NCBI RefSeq assembly: GCF_030247185.1
Contig: NC_080571.1
Coordinates: forward strand, 67,990,172 to 68,054,171
DNA length: 64,000 bases
Direction: 5' to 3'
From: Malaya genurostris
Lineage: Eukaryota; Arthropoda; Insecta; Diptera; Culicidae
The notes under the pieces were generated by a model, which saw only the letters and a list, made by a program, of their open reading frames with translations, ran no database searches and was not told the DNA's origin. The position numbers were made by a program, and so were the translations under genes. This document shows, piece by piece, positions 10,482-20,570 of this stretch (within the stretch, counting starts at the first letter, position 1; the number at the start of each line of letters is the position of its first letter).

Positions 10482-11572
10482 TTGAATCCGACGGTGATCG
10501 AAAACTTCGAAAGGCTTGTCGAGCTCAATTCTCAGACCCGTTTTATGTCCTTGTATTTTGATTACATGGCTCAGCATATTGATCCTTCTTCGTTTATTTC
10601 CAACCATGCTCATTTCCTGGATACTTCTGATTCTACTGTGTTTTTCGACACATCCATGAGAGAAGAGATTCGTGGAATTCCGGATCACGTACACCCTCAA
10701 GTGATCCCTAATATTTTTTAATATAAATTCAGAGCAGTTGACTGTGAAAGGATGTTTTACTCTGATGGGTCAAATCTCAACGGATCCACAGGCTTTGGTA
10801 TCTTCAATAAAAACATCACCGCTTCGTACAAAATCAGTGATCCGGATTCAGTCTACGTCGCAGAATTAGCTGCTATTCAATATACTCTTGAGATCATTGA
10901 AAATTTACCCAAAGATCATTACTTCATTGTCACGGATAGTTTAAGTTCAATAGAAGCTCTTCGTTCAATGAAGCCAGGAAAGTATCCCCCATATTTTCTG
11001 GGGAAAATATGGGAACACTTGCGAACTTTATCTGAACGGTCTTATTTAATATCGTTAGTCTGGGTCCCATCACATTGTTCCATTCCAGGCAATGAACAGG
11101 CAGACTCATTGGCTAAGGTGGGTGCATTAGAAGGTGAAATTTATGAAAGACCAATCTGCTTCAATGAATTTTTTAGCATTTCTCGTCAGAGGACACTCGA
11201 AAGTTGGAAAACTTCATGGAGCAATGACGAACTGGGACGATGGCTATACTCCATTGTTCCCAAAATATGAGTCGCGATTTCATTCGTGTGATGTCTCGAC
11301 TCATGTCAAACCACTACACATTCAACGCACATCTCCGGCGTATTGGGCTCACGGAGAGCGGTCTCTGCACCTGTGGCGAGGGTTATCAGGACATCGAGCA
11401 TGTCGTGTGGTCGTGCGTAGAGTATCGCGACGCCAGGTCGAAGCTACTGGAATCCCTTAGGGCCCGAGGTAGACCACCTGAGGTTCCGGTCCGAGATGTG
11501 ATGGCGAGTCGGGATAGTTCGTATATGTTTCTCATATATCAGTACCTTAAACACATTAATATCCAAGTGTAA
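10482..11572 (+). pseudogene. I-group LINE ORF2 C-terminus with RNase H
   Basis: The first frame corresponds to the region after the RT (NFERLVELNSQTRF). It is followed by RNase H blocks: FYSDGSN (first Asp), VAELAAIQYTLE (Glu), FIVTDSLSSIEAL (Asp) and WVPSHCSIPGNEQADSLAK (last Asp). The tail has CTCGEGYQDIEHVVWSC, a Cys/His block. A stop-bearing frame change near 10722-10752 and a deletion of about 30 bases near 11268 (relative to the copy at 59.6-63.3 kb) break the frame. This copy keeps the GAA-CAG codons where the other copy has a stop. Confidence 0.8.
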
Positions 11573-11635
11573 TCTGATATACCTCGCTCAGAAAGTATAA
11601 TCTCCATCCACGAAAATTCGAGACGACATAATCTA

Positions 11636-12907
11636 ACAGATCGGCTGAAAAGTTCGTATCGTTTCTATGAGAGGGCGCCACTAGAATTAAATCCATACCA
11701 TTTTCAGTTAGTACCAACCTTCAAAAGATACGTGTATAAATTTGACAGCTGTCTGATTATTAGTTTGTGAGATATTGCATTTTGAGTGAAGCTACTTTTG
11801 TTATTGTGAAAAAAAAGGAAAAAAAGGAATTTCGTGTGTCGATGAAACACTACTTTCTGATGAAAAAAGTGCCGCCGATACCAAAAAATGACTTGATGAG
11901 TGTTATCCAGACTCTGCACCGGGCAAAGCAACAATTCGTAAGTGGTTTGCAAAATTTTGTACTGGTCATATGAGCACCGAAGACGATGAACGCAGTGGAC
12001 GTCCAAAAGAGGCTGTTACCGATGAAAACGTGAAAAAAAACCAAAAAATGATTTTCAATGACCGTAAAGTGAAGTTGATCGAGATAGCTGACACCCTAAA
12101 GATATCAAAGGAACGTGTTGGACATATTATTCACGAATATTTGGATATGAGAAAGCTTTGTGCAAAATGGGTGCCGCGTGAGCTCACAATCGATCAAAAA
12201 CAACAACGAATTGATGATTCTGAGCAGTGTTTGGAGCTGTTATGTCGAATTAAAACCGATTTTTTTCGTCGATTTATAACAATGGACGAAACATGGCTCC
12301 ATCACTTCACTCCGGAGTCCAATCGACAGTCAGCTGAGTGGACTGCACGCGATGAACCGAACCCAAAGCGTGGAAAGACTCAACAATCGGTCGGTAAGGT
12401 TATGGCGTCTGTATTTTGGGATTCGCATAGTATAATTTTCATCGACTACCTTGAAAAGGGAAAAACCATCAACAGTGACTATTATATAGCGTTATTAGAG
12501 CGTTTGAAAGACGAAATTTAATAAAAACGGCCTCATTTGAAGAAGAAAAAAGTTTTGTTTCATCAAGACTATGAAAACCATGCTGAAATTGAACGAATTG
12601 GGCTTCGTTTTGCTCCCTCATACACCGTATTCTCCAGATTTGGCCCCCAGTGACTTTTTCCTGTTCTCAGACCTCAAGAGAATGCTCGCTGGTAAAAAAT
12701 TTAGATGCAATGAAGAGGTAATCGCTGAAACTGAGGCCTATTTTGAGGCAAAGGACAAATCGTACTACAAAAATGGTATCGAAAAGTTGGAAGATCGCTA
12801 TAATCGCTGTATCGCCTCTGATGGCAATTATGTTGAATAATAAAAACGAATTTTGGCAAAAAAATGTGTGTTTCTATTAAACGATACGAACTTTTCAGCC
12901 GAACTGT
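11636..12907 (+). mobile_element. Irritans-type mariner (DD34D), full length between TIRs
   Basis: Inverted repeats of about 28 bp begin ACAGATCGGCTGAAAAGTTC (11636) and, inverted at the right end, ACAGTTCGGCTGAAAAG (12907). TA dinucleotides flank at 11634-11635 and 12908-12909. Removing it with one TA rejoins the LINE 3' UTR, which then aligns with the copy near 59 kb. Length 1272 bp, normal for mariner. Confidence 0.9.
11810..12840 (+). pseudogene. Mariner transposase, frameshifted
   Basis: The protein opens KKEFRVSMKHYFLM, shifts frame near 11865, and passes a TGA in YPDSAPGK's upstream stretch. It then reads well from TGHMSTEDDERSGRPKE through the helix-turn-helix (LIEIADTLKISKERVGHII), the WVPREL linker and TMDETWLHH (first catalytic Asp), to FWDSHSIIFIDYLEKGK. 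The FHQD block (second Asp) is in place, but about 20 bases after it are deleted and the frame shifts again. YSPDLAPSDFFLF carries the third Asp. It ends with DGNYVE and stop at 12840. The wording is that of irritans-subfamily mariners such as Himar1. It cannot make an active enzyme. Confidence 0.88.
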
Positions 12908-13639
12908 TAATGATACTATTCTAGTTTTAAGTTAGTCGTTAATTAAGATTAGAAAATACCCTTGGCATCTTATTGCTTAAGCAGTGTGCCTAAAAATATA
13001 TTACATTATTGAATAAAAAAAAGAAACGTTCTGGTGACTATTTTACCCCATTTCTCCATTTCATGATACATTATTGTAAAACGTCCTTAAATCTCGGTAA
13101 AATAGTCATCAAAACGTTTCGTGAGGCCAGTGTAGGTTCTTCCATTCAATTCTCCAGACTTTTTTTACATATTTTTAACATAAGATTTTTACATAAGATT
13201 AGCAAGAAGTTTTACTAAGATTTAGGGACAATTTACAGTAAGGATCTCATGAAATGGAGGAATTAGGGTGAAATAGCCACCAAAACGTTTCGTGCGGCCA
13301 GTGTGGGTTCTTTTAATCGATTCCCCAGACTTTTTTTACATGAAAGTAGGCTATTCCAGAATACCGCACTCGACTTCTTTTCAAGTTACAAAGCGAAAGT
13401 TACAAAGCGAATGTTAAAGTTACAAATGAAACCCCAAAACTGCTGTACTGCTGCTGGGGTAAAACGAGCAGGATTGCAATTCGTGCGGCCATTGTAAACC
13501 ATTCCATTGAATTCCTTGGACATTTTTACATAAGAAACGCTTTAGTTTTTTGACCTATCTCAATTTGTTCATGAGTTACAGAATTCTTTGCGGGTTTTTA
13601 TAGATATTTTCCAACTGTGCGACGGCAGCAGGAAACTGA

Positions 13640-14300
13640 TATTTTTAAAATTCTAGAACTGCATTCTAAAACTGAATTCAGAACCTGGATTCTGCCCAAA
13701 ATTAATATCAGGCTTAAAATTTATCTTCAGTTTTAACTTTCAGAATGTAGCTCTAACCTAATCAAGAAACCAGTTCCAAAAACCCTAATTCCGGATTCTG
13801 GAACTGGTTTCTTGATTAGGTTTTAGAACTGAATTTAGTTCCTTAGTTTATAGTCGGGATTCGAATCCAGATTTCTGGTTTAGGATTTCAACTTCAAAAA
13901 TCATGAGCTAAATTCAGGATATGAACTTTTGGATCTGGATTCTGGAGCTAAATTTTAGTTCTGATCTCCGAATGTGAATCTAATTCCTAAATTAAGTTCC
14001 AGAATCGATTTACAGAAATCAGAATCTGCATGCTGGAACCAAATTCGGAACTTGGATTCTGAAACTTATTAATTATTAGTGGCTTTATAAAGGTTCGAAA
14101 TTCAAGTTTAACATCCAGTTCAAGAACTAAATTCGGAACCTGGAAATTCTGAAAATTGGTTCAGTTTCATAATTCTAGGACTAAATTTCTGACCTGTATT
14201 CTTGATCTGGATTCAGAACCAGATATTAGCAACTGAATTCTGAGCCTTTCGCAGATTTTGAAATTATTTCTAGCAGTTCCAGTTTTAGTATTCACTCTTG
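13640..14300. repeat. Degenerate short-period repeat rich in TTCTGGAACT-like words
   Basis: Words such as CTGAATTC, GGAACC, TTCTGGAACT and AACTAAATTC recur every 20-25 bases on both strands with heavy divergence. The same texture recurs at 56350-56640. It looks like an old minisatellite. No coding potential is seen. Confidence 0.6.
13755..13822. repeat. Perfect 23-bp inverted repeat (hairpin)
   Basis: Bases 13755-13777 are perfectly complementary to 13800-13822 with a 22-nt loop. The stem includes CAAGAAACCAGTTCC and its complement. It stands out because the surrounding repeat is strongly diverged. Confidence 0.8.
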
Positions 14301-14647
14301 ACCCAAACTTCTAGTTCTAGTGTAGATGAATAAACGATGGCAAAAAGACTGAACAGTTGTAAACATTGGATAAATTCCGAAAATCGATTGTTTTTTGATC
14401 CAATTGAATATTCTGAGTATCTAAATCTGCAAACAGAACTGTATTTATTCCGTGTTATTTATTTGTATGGTATAATCAGTTTGAATTCAATAAGTCGTAC
14501 TCTAGTAAAGATGCACCGTTACAATTCTGGAAGCATCAGTTCGGTTTCACATCTCATCCAAGTCAGTCGATAAACCAAAACCGCTTACGTTCGGGACAGA
14601 AGAAACCAAGTACAGCATTGTGTAGTGAACAATAGAACGATCTCGAA

Positions 14648-15574
14648 ATGAGTGAACCAAACGAACAAAAGCTACCGCCGGTACGAAAGAATACAATTAT
14701 TGTTGACTTCAGACAGTGCAAAATTCGACCTTCGATACGAGAACTTGAAAGTTTGCTTAAGGAGCAAATGCATCTTGACATTAAACGTGTGCATTTACTT
14801 CAATGCAATAAGACCAGTAATGTTGTTTATATCCAGTTCTGTAAAGAGTTGGATGCAATTCAATTCGCTAAAGACAATAATAATGTGCACTATGTGGAGC
14901 ACGAGAACATTAAGTACAACATTCCAGTATATATGGATTATAGTGCTATAGAAGTGCGTGTGCATGATCGTCACTCAAGCGTCACCGATTCTTATATTCG
15001 CAAAACTATGTTCCAATACGGAGAGATTCTCTCTATCGAAAAAGAAAAGTGGAAGAATTTTTTCCCCGGTATTTTAAATGACTTACGTTTGTTACGCATG
15101 CGCTTGAGGAGGCCTATACCTTCTTATGTGACATTCGGTCAGGATACAAGAATCCCGTGCAAATCACTTGTTACCTATGACAATCAGATGGCCACATGTC
15201 AATATTGCCAAAAAGCTGTTCACTACGGTAAGCCATGTGCTAAACTGGACAAGGAGACAACTATACCACAGGACAACGGTGCTTCCTTCACACCAACCCC
15301 AAGCAACCCCAGAACACCTGTGACAGCCACCAACAACAATGAAGTATCCCCTTCAACGAAACCATCCAACGTATCCCCTATAGAACAAAGTACACCAGCT
15401 GCAATTAACAGCTTACCATCTAACCAACCAGCAACTGCAAACAATGTACACCAAGGCGCATCTACAGCAACTAGCAACGAAATCAACAACAATACCACGG
15501 CAATGGATGACGAACCACGAACAAACTGCCCCTCAATTCTCGCAGGAGGAAAATGGAAGCTCCTCTCCCCCTAG
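14648..15574 (+). pseudogene. LINE ORF1 (gag-like) with one zinc knuckle
   Basis: A 308-residue open frame begins MSEPNEQKLPPVRKN. Residues 90-175 hold VRVHDRHSSVTDSYIRKTMF, 'YGEILSIEKEKWKNFFPG', RPIPSYVTFGQDTR and LVTYDNQMA. This is an RNA-binding gag-like arrangement known from ORF1 of mosquito non-LTR elements. It is followed by one knuckle CQYCQKAVHYGKPC (C-x2-C-x4-H-x4-C, near residue 187). The C-terminal third is low complexity (Pro/Thr/Asn/Ser). Near 15530 the frame appears to shift: the alternative frame reads FSQEENGSSSPPRKRMTTRS, more like the true basic tail. No ORF2 follows, so the element is truncated on its 3' side. The 5' UTR is probably at 14300-14647. Confidence 0.65.
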
Positions 15575-15699
15575 AAAAAGGATGACAACGAGATCCAATA
15601 CAAAAAAAAAAATTATCTAAAAACTCAGCTAAAAATATCTTAAAAAAAAAAATTCTGGAAGCAAACCAAAATTCACACAATCTACTAATATGAATGATT

Positions 15700-16035
15700 A
15701 TTTATTTTCGGACGTGTGAAAGGTGCTCAGTTTTATTCCTATTCACATACTCCAGTTATGTAGGTGACATTACCGACCGCCGTTTTTTCATAATCGAATA
15801 AAAAAATATTGAATTAAAAAAATTCACTTCTGATTTTTTTGCTTGCGCGATAATCACTGAAAACTCACGCAGCAAAAAATCAGTTATGCAAAGTTTCGGA
15901 ATGTTCAGCTCAGAAAAAAGTTTGCGATTGAATATATTTGACAGAAAATATGAGCAATTCCATACGAAATCGAAGGTCGACTTATTCTTGTATTTTTTTA
16001 TTTGGCCTAAATTTGCGTCATCAGTTTGCGAGTTC
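15700..16035. other. No recognisable feature
   Basis: AT-rich sequence without coding signal. It separates the LINE ORF1 from the palindromic element. Confidence 0.4.
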
Positions 16036-16039
16036 AATT

Positions 16040-17415
16040 ATAGCCTTACTTTTGAGAAGGAACTACGCAAAAATCTCTTGAAATTTTTCAGTAATATATA
16101 TTTTAGAAACGTTGGGTCCAATCGATTTGGTATCTTTTGTAATGTTTTGGGTAATTATAAGGACTATGTAAAACAGTTTTGCATAGTTGAAAATATATTT
16201 CTTAGTTTTGTTTAAAAAATTACGCTAAAAATTTAAATATCTCAAAAATTGTATTTCCGTTTTTTTTTATTTTTTGATATGTTGTAGCTGAAGTCCAAAG
16301 TAAAATTCTGTCAAATTTTAAGAATGGATAAATAATAGTGGAAAAATTTACTTATTTTCAAAATTATATAAATTTTGAAAATCATGAACAAAATTTTTTT
16401 TTAATTTTCCAATCTTATGGAAGTTCACGGGATTTCCAATGAAAAAAAATGTTAATTAAAGTTTTGCTATATGCTACCGTTCTCGAAATACAGCGGTTTG
16501 AAAAAGAAATTTCGGGATACTATTACTTTTTATAACGTTTTTTTATGATTTAAACTTGTTAACATAGCAGCAAATTTTCTTGAAACAGTGGTTAAATTGA
16601 TAATCAAAAGTTAGTACTCTTTCTATGATATAATTGTTTCCAAATATTATGTCGCATATTTTAATATTATGTACCAAATATATGATAAAGGGAATAAATA
16701 TTTTTCGTAAAAAATTAGATAATTTATTTCCTAGTTTTCTAATATAAACATACCTGTTGGTTGTTAAAGTTACCCATGTTTGTATATAAAACAATTTACT
16801 GCGAATAAACAAACTAGTGAGAAACGAGTGACAGGCAAGTGATAATAAAAAAAAACAATAAATAGCCAAGAATTGAAGAATGAACTACAAAATCAATAGC
16901 ATCTACTACAGATTTTGCGTAAACGTGTTTTTTAAAAAGTGTTCCAAAAAGTGCCGAATAGAAAATGAAAATTTTCCGAATTTTTTTTCAAACCGTCGTG
17001 TCTTGAGAATGGTAGCATATAGAAAAATTTTGATTAACATCTTTTTTATTGAATATTTGGCGTTCTTTCAAAACATTTTGTTGAAAATTATTTAAACATA
17101 AATTCTTTATGATTATCAAAATATTACATTATTTTAAAATATGTTACTTTTTCAAATATTATTTCTCCATTGTAAAAGTTAATTAGTTAATTAGTTTATT
17201 GTGAAAATATAAAAAAACAAAAAAAAACATTTTAAAGAAATTTTAATTTTTGGTGTAAATTTTAAAACAAAAATATGTTTTCAGCAATGCTTAATTTTTT
17301 TAAAGAGTCTTTGTAATTACCTAAAACATTGTACTAAATACCAAATCGATCGGACCGATAGTTTTCGTGATATATACTATTGAAAATTCGCATGGGATTT
17401 TTGCTTCGTGCTTTT
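16040..17415. mobile_element. Decayed long-palindrome (foldback) element
   Basis: Imperfect inverted arms occupy about 16040-16540 and 16960-17415. Matching blocks, left against the complement of right, include GCTATATGCTACCGTTCTC with GCTATATGCTACCATTCTC, TAATGTTTTGGGTAATTA with CAATGTTTTAGGTAATTA, and ATCGATTTGGTAT in both. The loop (about 16540-16960) has no readable protein. Divergence is high, so the element is old. Boundaries are approximate. Confidence 0.6.
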
Positions 17416-17530
17416 GAAAATTCTCATGGAATTTTTGTTGCTGAGATGATATCCGTCTCTCTTTGATGGCACCGATTGAATCGTGCGAAGAGTTGGTAGA
17501 GAGCATTCTTTGATATGATAAAAGTCTTGG
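17416..17530 (+). repeat. Dispersed repeat X, copy 1
   Basis: The block around GTCTCTCTTTGATGGCAC-GATT and CGTG-GAAGAGTTG recurs at 47355-47480 (+) and, inverted, at 58860-58951. Family unknown; non-coding. Confidence 0.6.
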
Positions 17531-17639
17531 TTGAAGCTTGTAGTTTATATTGAGAGTGTTTTCTCTTTACGCGGGCCCAATACCGCTCGATAGGTCGCAA
17601 CACCGGGCAGTTAGATTTTTTGGAAAACTTGTTTTCTTT

Positions 17640-18022
17640 TTATTCGAAATAAATAGTATAAAGCAGTATAAAAGACATTTCGAGAAGCTGTTGAAAGTCT
17701 GCCAGTACATAAGTTTCATCGTCCAAAAGTATGGACGCATTTTGATTTCGCTGTAAATAATTCACAAGTGTTAGATATTCAAATTTTATTCGATATACTG
17801 ATAATATTAGACTACAACAACAGAATATTATTCTCAACATTTGCTACTTAGCCATTGTAGGCGTACTGCAAGCCCAGCCGAGGCAGGCATTTGAATGAAA
17901 TTATATTTCACAAGTAACCGAAGGAATTGTACTTTAATATGAAAAAATAAATTTTGAAATCGGATGAACCGTTTGTGTTTTATTGCATGTTTAAAAAAAC
18001 AAGTTACATGGCGGACCCTGTA
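17640..18022 (-). mobile_element. Remnants of DD37E-type and other Tc1/mariner elements
   Basis: On the minus strand ILLDDETYV (near 17730-17710) matches the first-Asp block of the DD37E elements in this window. The block at 17806-17865 is the inverse of 38988-39045, the 3' end of another DD37E copy. A terminus GGCGGACCCTG then TA closes at 18010-18022. These are fragments only, and no single element can be delimited. Confidence 0.5.
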
Positions 18023-18384
18023 CATTCTACTCATTTTAACAAACTAATGATTTTCTTGGGTTTCAGGAAGTGCTTTGACTTACAAAAAATCTATTTTCAA
18101 CTGTAGTTTTTGTGTGTCTTATTTCTAGAACAGACAATGTATGGAACACTTGTAGAACTAATTTAATACTATTATTTTGCTGAAGGAAGTATGTTGATAC
18201 GTTAAGGCGTTTAGGAGTTATGCAATGTTTTTGAGTTTTTGAAGGAATTTTTAAATCTAATTTTGAAAAGTTTAAAAGATAATACCCTTCCAATTTCTCT
18301 TGAATTTTTACTAATATTATTACCTTTCAGGAACCGCACAGGATACATTTTTATCGATCTGGCATCTAATGAATATTGATATTT
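18023..18384. other. No recognisable feature apart from the SINE target
   Basis: AT-rich sequence. The last 13 bases (18372-18384) are the left target duplication of the SINE. Confidence 0.4.
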
Positions 18385-18543
18385 TTTTTTTTTTTTGTTT
18401 CAATTATAGAGGTTTTAACATCTTAAGGTCATTCGCTTCTTCGGACCAGAAAATCTTTCTGACCCTATGTGCGGGGTTGGGAATCGAACCCAGGTGGGCT
18501 GCGTGATAGGCATCGACTATCCCATCACGCTATACCCGTCCCC
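18385..18543 (-). mobile_element. tRNA-derived SINE (Feilai-like)
   Basis: Read on the minus strand, the element starts GGGGACGGGTATAGCGTG. It carries a polymerase III box A (TAGCGTGATGGG, 18521-18532) and a perfect box B (GGTTCGATTCC, 18480-18490), then a tRNA-unrelated body and an A-rich 3' tail (T run at 18382-18396). AATATTGATATTT flanks it at 18372-18384 and 18544-18556, a target duplication. This is the architecture of the Feilai SINE of Aedes; the family name is from memory. It is non-autonomous and relies on LINE enzymes. Confidence 0.8.
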
Positions 18544-18833
18544 AATATTGATATTTGAAGCTTGACTGTCTTGATGAAAAATAATAACTTTTTACTGGTA
18601 GCTTATATGAAAAAGCTTGGTAGAGCAAAATTATACGCAATGATTATTTCAACAATTCTTCTGAAGACAACTCTTCCGTAGAACGTTTCACAAAAAAATT
18701 ATAACAAAAAAAGTGATTTTTCAGGAGCCACCCTACTTTTCCTCGGAGAAATTGATGTAACTAGATCAAATGAAGAGCTAGAGAGGTGTTTTTTTCAACA
18801 AAGTTGCTCAAAATAAAATTTCCTTTAACTTTA

Positions 18834-19389
18834 CAGGGTCCAGCACTCGAAGTGTAACCAACTTCAGACCTTCGAGCCTGGCGTCAAGGTAAATGCGACA
18901 TATTATCGGGAAAGTATTCTGGAGGTTGCTTTGAAGCCGTGGGCAGACAAACATTTCGGTGGCAGACCATGGACGTTTCAGCAGGACTCGGCACCGTCTC
19001 ACAAAGCTCGGGTGAACCAAGAATGGCTGAAAAACAACGTTCCGAACTTCATCACGTCCACACAATGGCTCTCGAATTCACCAGATGCGAATCCAATCGA
19101 TTATTCTCTTTGGGCCATTTTGGAGAGCAAAGTCCGAACTAAAAGATACACCAGTCTCGAGGCGAGTGGGCCAAAATACCTGCAAGTCACATTCGGGCAG
19201 CTTGCGATTCGTTTTTTGACCGTCTCAAGGCCATAGTCAAGGCAAAAGGTGGTCATATCGAGCAAAAGTGAATTGATTCTGAATTTTGTATTATTTTTAC
19301 ACATTTTGTACTTTGAATTAAGTAAAAGTAATTTTCCAAACTGAATTTATGGTCTTTTCAATTGGTTACACTTCGAGTGCCGGACCCTG
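18834..19389 (+). mobile_element. DD37D Tc1/mariner element with a large internal deletion
   Basis: Ends match as inverted repeats: CAGGGTCCAGCACTCGAAGT (18834) and the complement of ACTTCGAGTGCCGGACCCTG (19389). TA flanks at 18832-18833 and 19390-19391. At 556 bp it has lost the 5' two thirds of the gene: the left terminus joins directly to the middle of the transposase. Confidence 0.85.
18870..19270 (+). pseudogene. DD37D transposase, C-terminal third
   Basis: Reads GVKVNATYYRESILEVALKP, then FQQDSAPSHKARVNQEWLKN with the second catalytic Asp, and NSPDANPIDYSLWAILESKV with the third Asp 37 residues later. That spacing defines the DD37D (maT-like) group. The first Asp block and the DNA-binding region are deleted. 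A frameshift near 19170-19230 separates the final KAIVKAKGGHIEQK and stop at 19270. Confidence 0.8.
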
Positions 19390-19499
19390 TATTGTACAAC
19401 AAAATCAGTTTTGAGTTCAATTAATAAAGTTAGATATCAGATTTCAATCTAAATGAGGATCACCCTAGTAACCTTCTTCATCAAAAGGAGCACCATTTG

Positions 19500-20459
19500 A
19501 TAACAAACAACTTTTGTGAAGACACTAACTACAAATAACTAATATTTAATAGTGAAAATATTTTTGTCACGCTATTTTCCCGTTTTGGACCATAGTGCAT
19601 TCTACCGTTGATTTCGAGTAGTGGCAAGAAGCAAGATCTCACCAGAAGACAAAAGGATCCTTGTGGCTTCGGATCAAGGGTAGAATTCGTTTTTGTAAAC
19701 ATTTCTTGACCGACTTGACAGACCATAACTTTCTTACCTAATTTTTCGACTTCAATCGATGTCTCGGACTGGTTTAACACTTGCTCTCTCGCACTGTATA
19801 ATATTGTGGTCCCGGCGTATAATTGTGTATAATATTGTGATTTGTAGTCGAGTTTCACGTAGGTTTCGTCGTCCATGATTATGCAGTTCAAATTTCCAGC
19901 AAGAATCATATTGTACAGCTTTCGACCCCTTGGCCTGATCGATGCTTCTTGTTTCGTACTACGTTTTGGATGTTTCTGCTTCTTATAGGTTCGAAGATTC
20001 AAACGTTCTTTAGCACGAAGATCATTTGACTTCGAAGTACCCACTTTTTTGGCCACATCCCGAACTGGAACCTCCTTCTTTTGTTCGAACGCCTTCAGTA
20101 TACGTTTATCCAATTGAGGGTTAGCAGGATCTTTTTTTCGATCCGTTTTCGATTTATTCTCAAAGGTGTTATCCTCACCGAACTTCCTGATTGCATTTCG
20201 CACGGCTTTTTCACTTACTCCTTCCATTTTTGCTATCTTTCTCAGTGACAGTCCGCATTCTGTTCACCATTTGTACACAATTTCTCGACGTTGTTCTGTT
20301 GAAAGCATTTCGAAACAAACTAATGAAAACGAATAAACAACCGCACAAGTGGTTAGAAAAAGTGTAAACAACAGGACGCAGCTATAAAAATTGACAGACT
20401 CTGAACCATTGCGAAATGACAGCGGCTTTGGTTGCGTCCATACTTTCTAGGACAGTCTT
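19500..20459 (-). mobile_element. DD37E Tc1/mariner element, copy 1
   Basis: The right end AAGACTGTCCTAGAAAGTAT (read on minus) abuts TA at 20460-20461 and matches the left end of copy 2 at 38203. No matching terminus was found on the left, so that side is truncated somewhere near 19450-19520. Confidence 0.75.
19560..20308 (-). pseudogene. DD37E transposase, decayed
   Basis: Starts MLSTEQRREIVYKW at 20308, followed at once by TGA (copy 2 has a sense codon). It continues with the paired-type helix-turn-helix (SLRKIAKMEGVSEKAVRNAI), GRKK-like linker, RDVAKKVGTSKSN and LRTYKKQK. The first catalytic block is CIIMDDETYVKLD. A deletion of roughly 75 bases follows KVMVCQ. In another frame the second-Asp block survives as FW-stop-DLASCHYSK. 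The wording is that of the mosquito DD37E group. Confidence 0.8.
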
Positions 20460-20469
20460 TAGTGCTACA

Positions 20470-20565
20470 ACTTGGGGACCGTTCATAAACCACGTAGACC
20501 AAAATCTGGTATTTTTGAACCCCCTCCCCCCTCGTAGACTTTTGTAGACTTTCCAATCAGCCGTT
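20470..20565. repeat. Possible terminus of another DNA transposon
   Basis: GGGACCGTTCATAAACCACG followed by a C-rich CCCCCTCCCCCC tract resembles widespread insect repeat ends of the GGGACCGT-CATAAATTACG type. Only one end is visible, so the call is weak. Confidence 0.35.
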
Positions 20566-20570
20566 CTTAT

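Larger units (their letters stand above)
10479..13020 (+). mobile_element. 5'-truncated I-group LINE copy with target duplication
   Basis: The 12-base target AAGAAACGTTCT occurs at 10467-10478 and again at 13021-13032, directly after an A-rich tail with AATAAA. Both copies sit at the same place in the foldback sub-repeat. The content matches the LINE at 58952-64000 in its ORF2 C-terminus and in its last 110 bases of 3' UTR (12908-13020). It is truncated at the 5' end, as LINE insertions often are, and was later split by the mariner at 11636-12907. Confidence 0.85.
9682..13625. mobile_element. Foldback element with tandem sub-repeats, nested insertion inside
   Basis: Leaving out the LINE at 10479-13020, about 1.4 kb remains with two inverted arms. 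The outer ends read CCGACGCACAGTG (9682) and, inverted, CCGTCGCACAGTT (13625). The left arm contains four units of about 165 bp, each with ACACTGGCCGCA-CGAAACGTT, TATTTTACCCC and ATCTTATGTAAA blocks (from about 9925, 10097, 10260 and 10430). The orientation flips near 13100, and the right arm carries the same blocks inverted. Tandem sub-repeats inside inverted arms recall FB-type foldback elements. No transposase frame is present. Confidence 0.75.

Noticed and set aside
18479..18543. A genuine tRNA gene at the strong box B
   Set aside because: The body continues into a SINE with an A-rich tail and target duplication.
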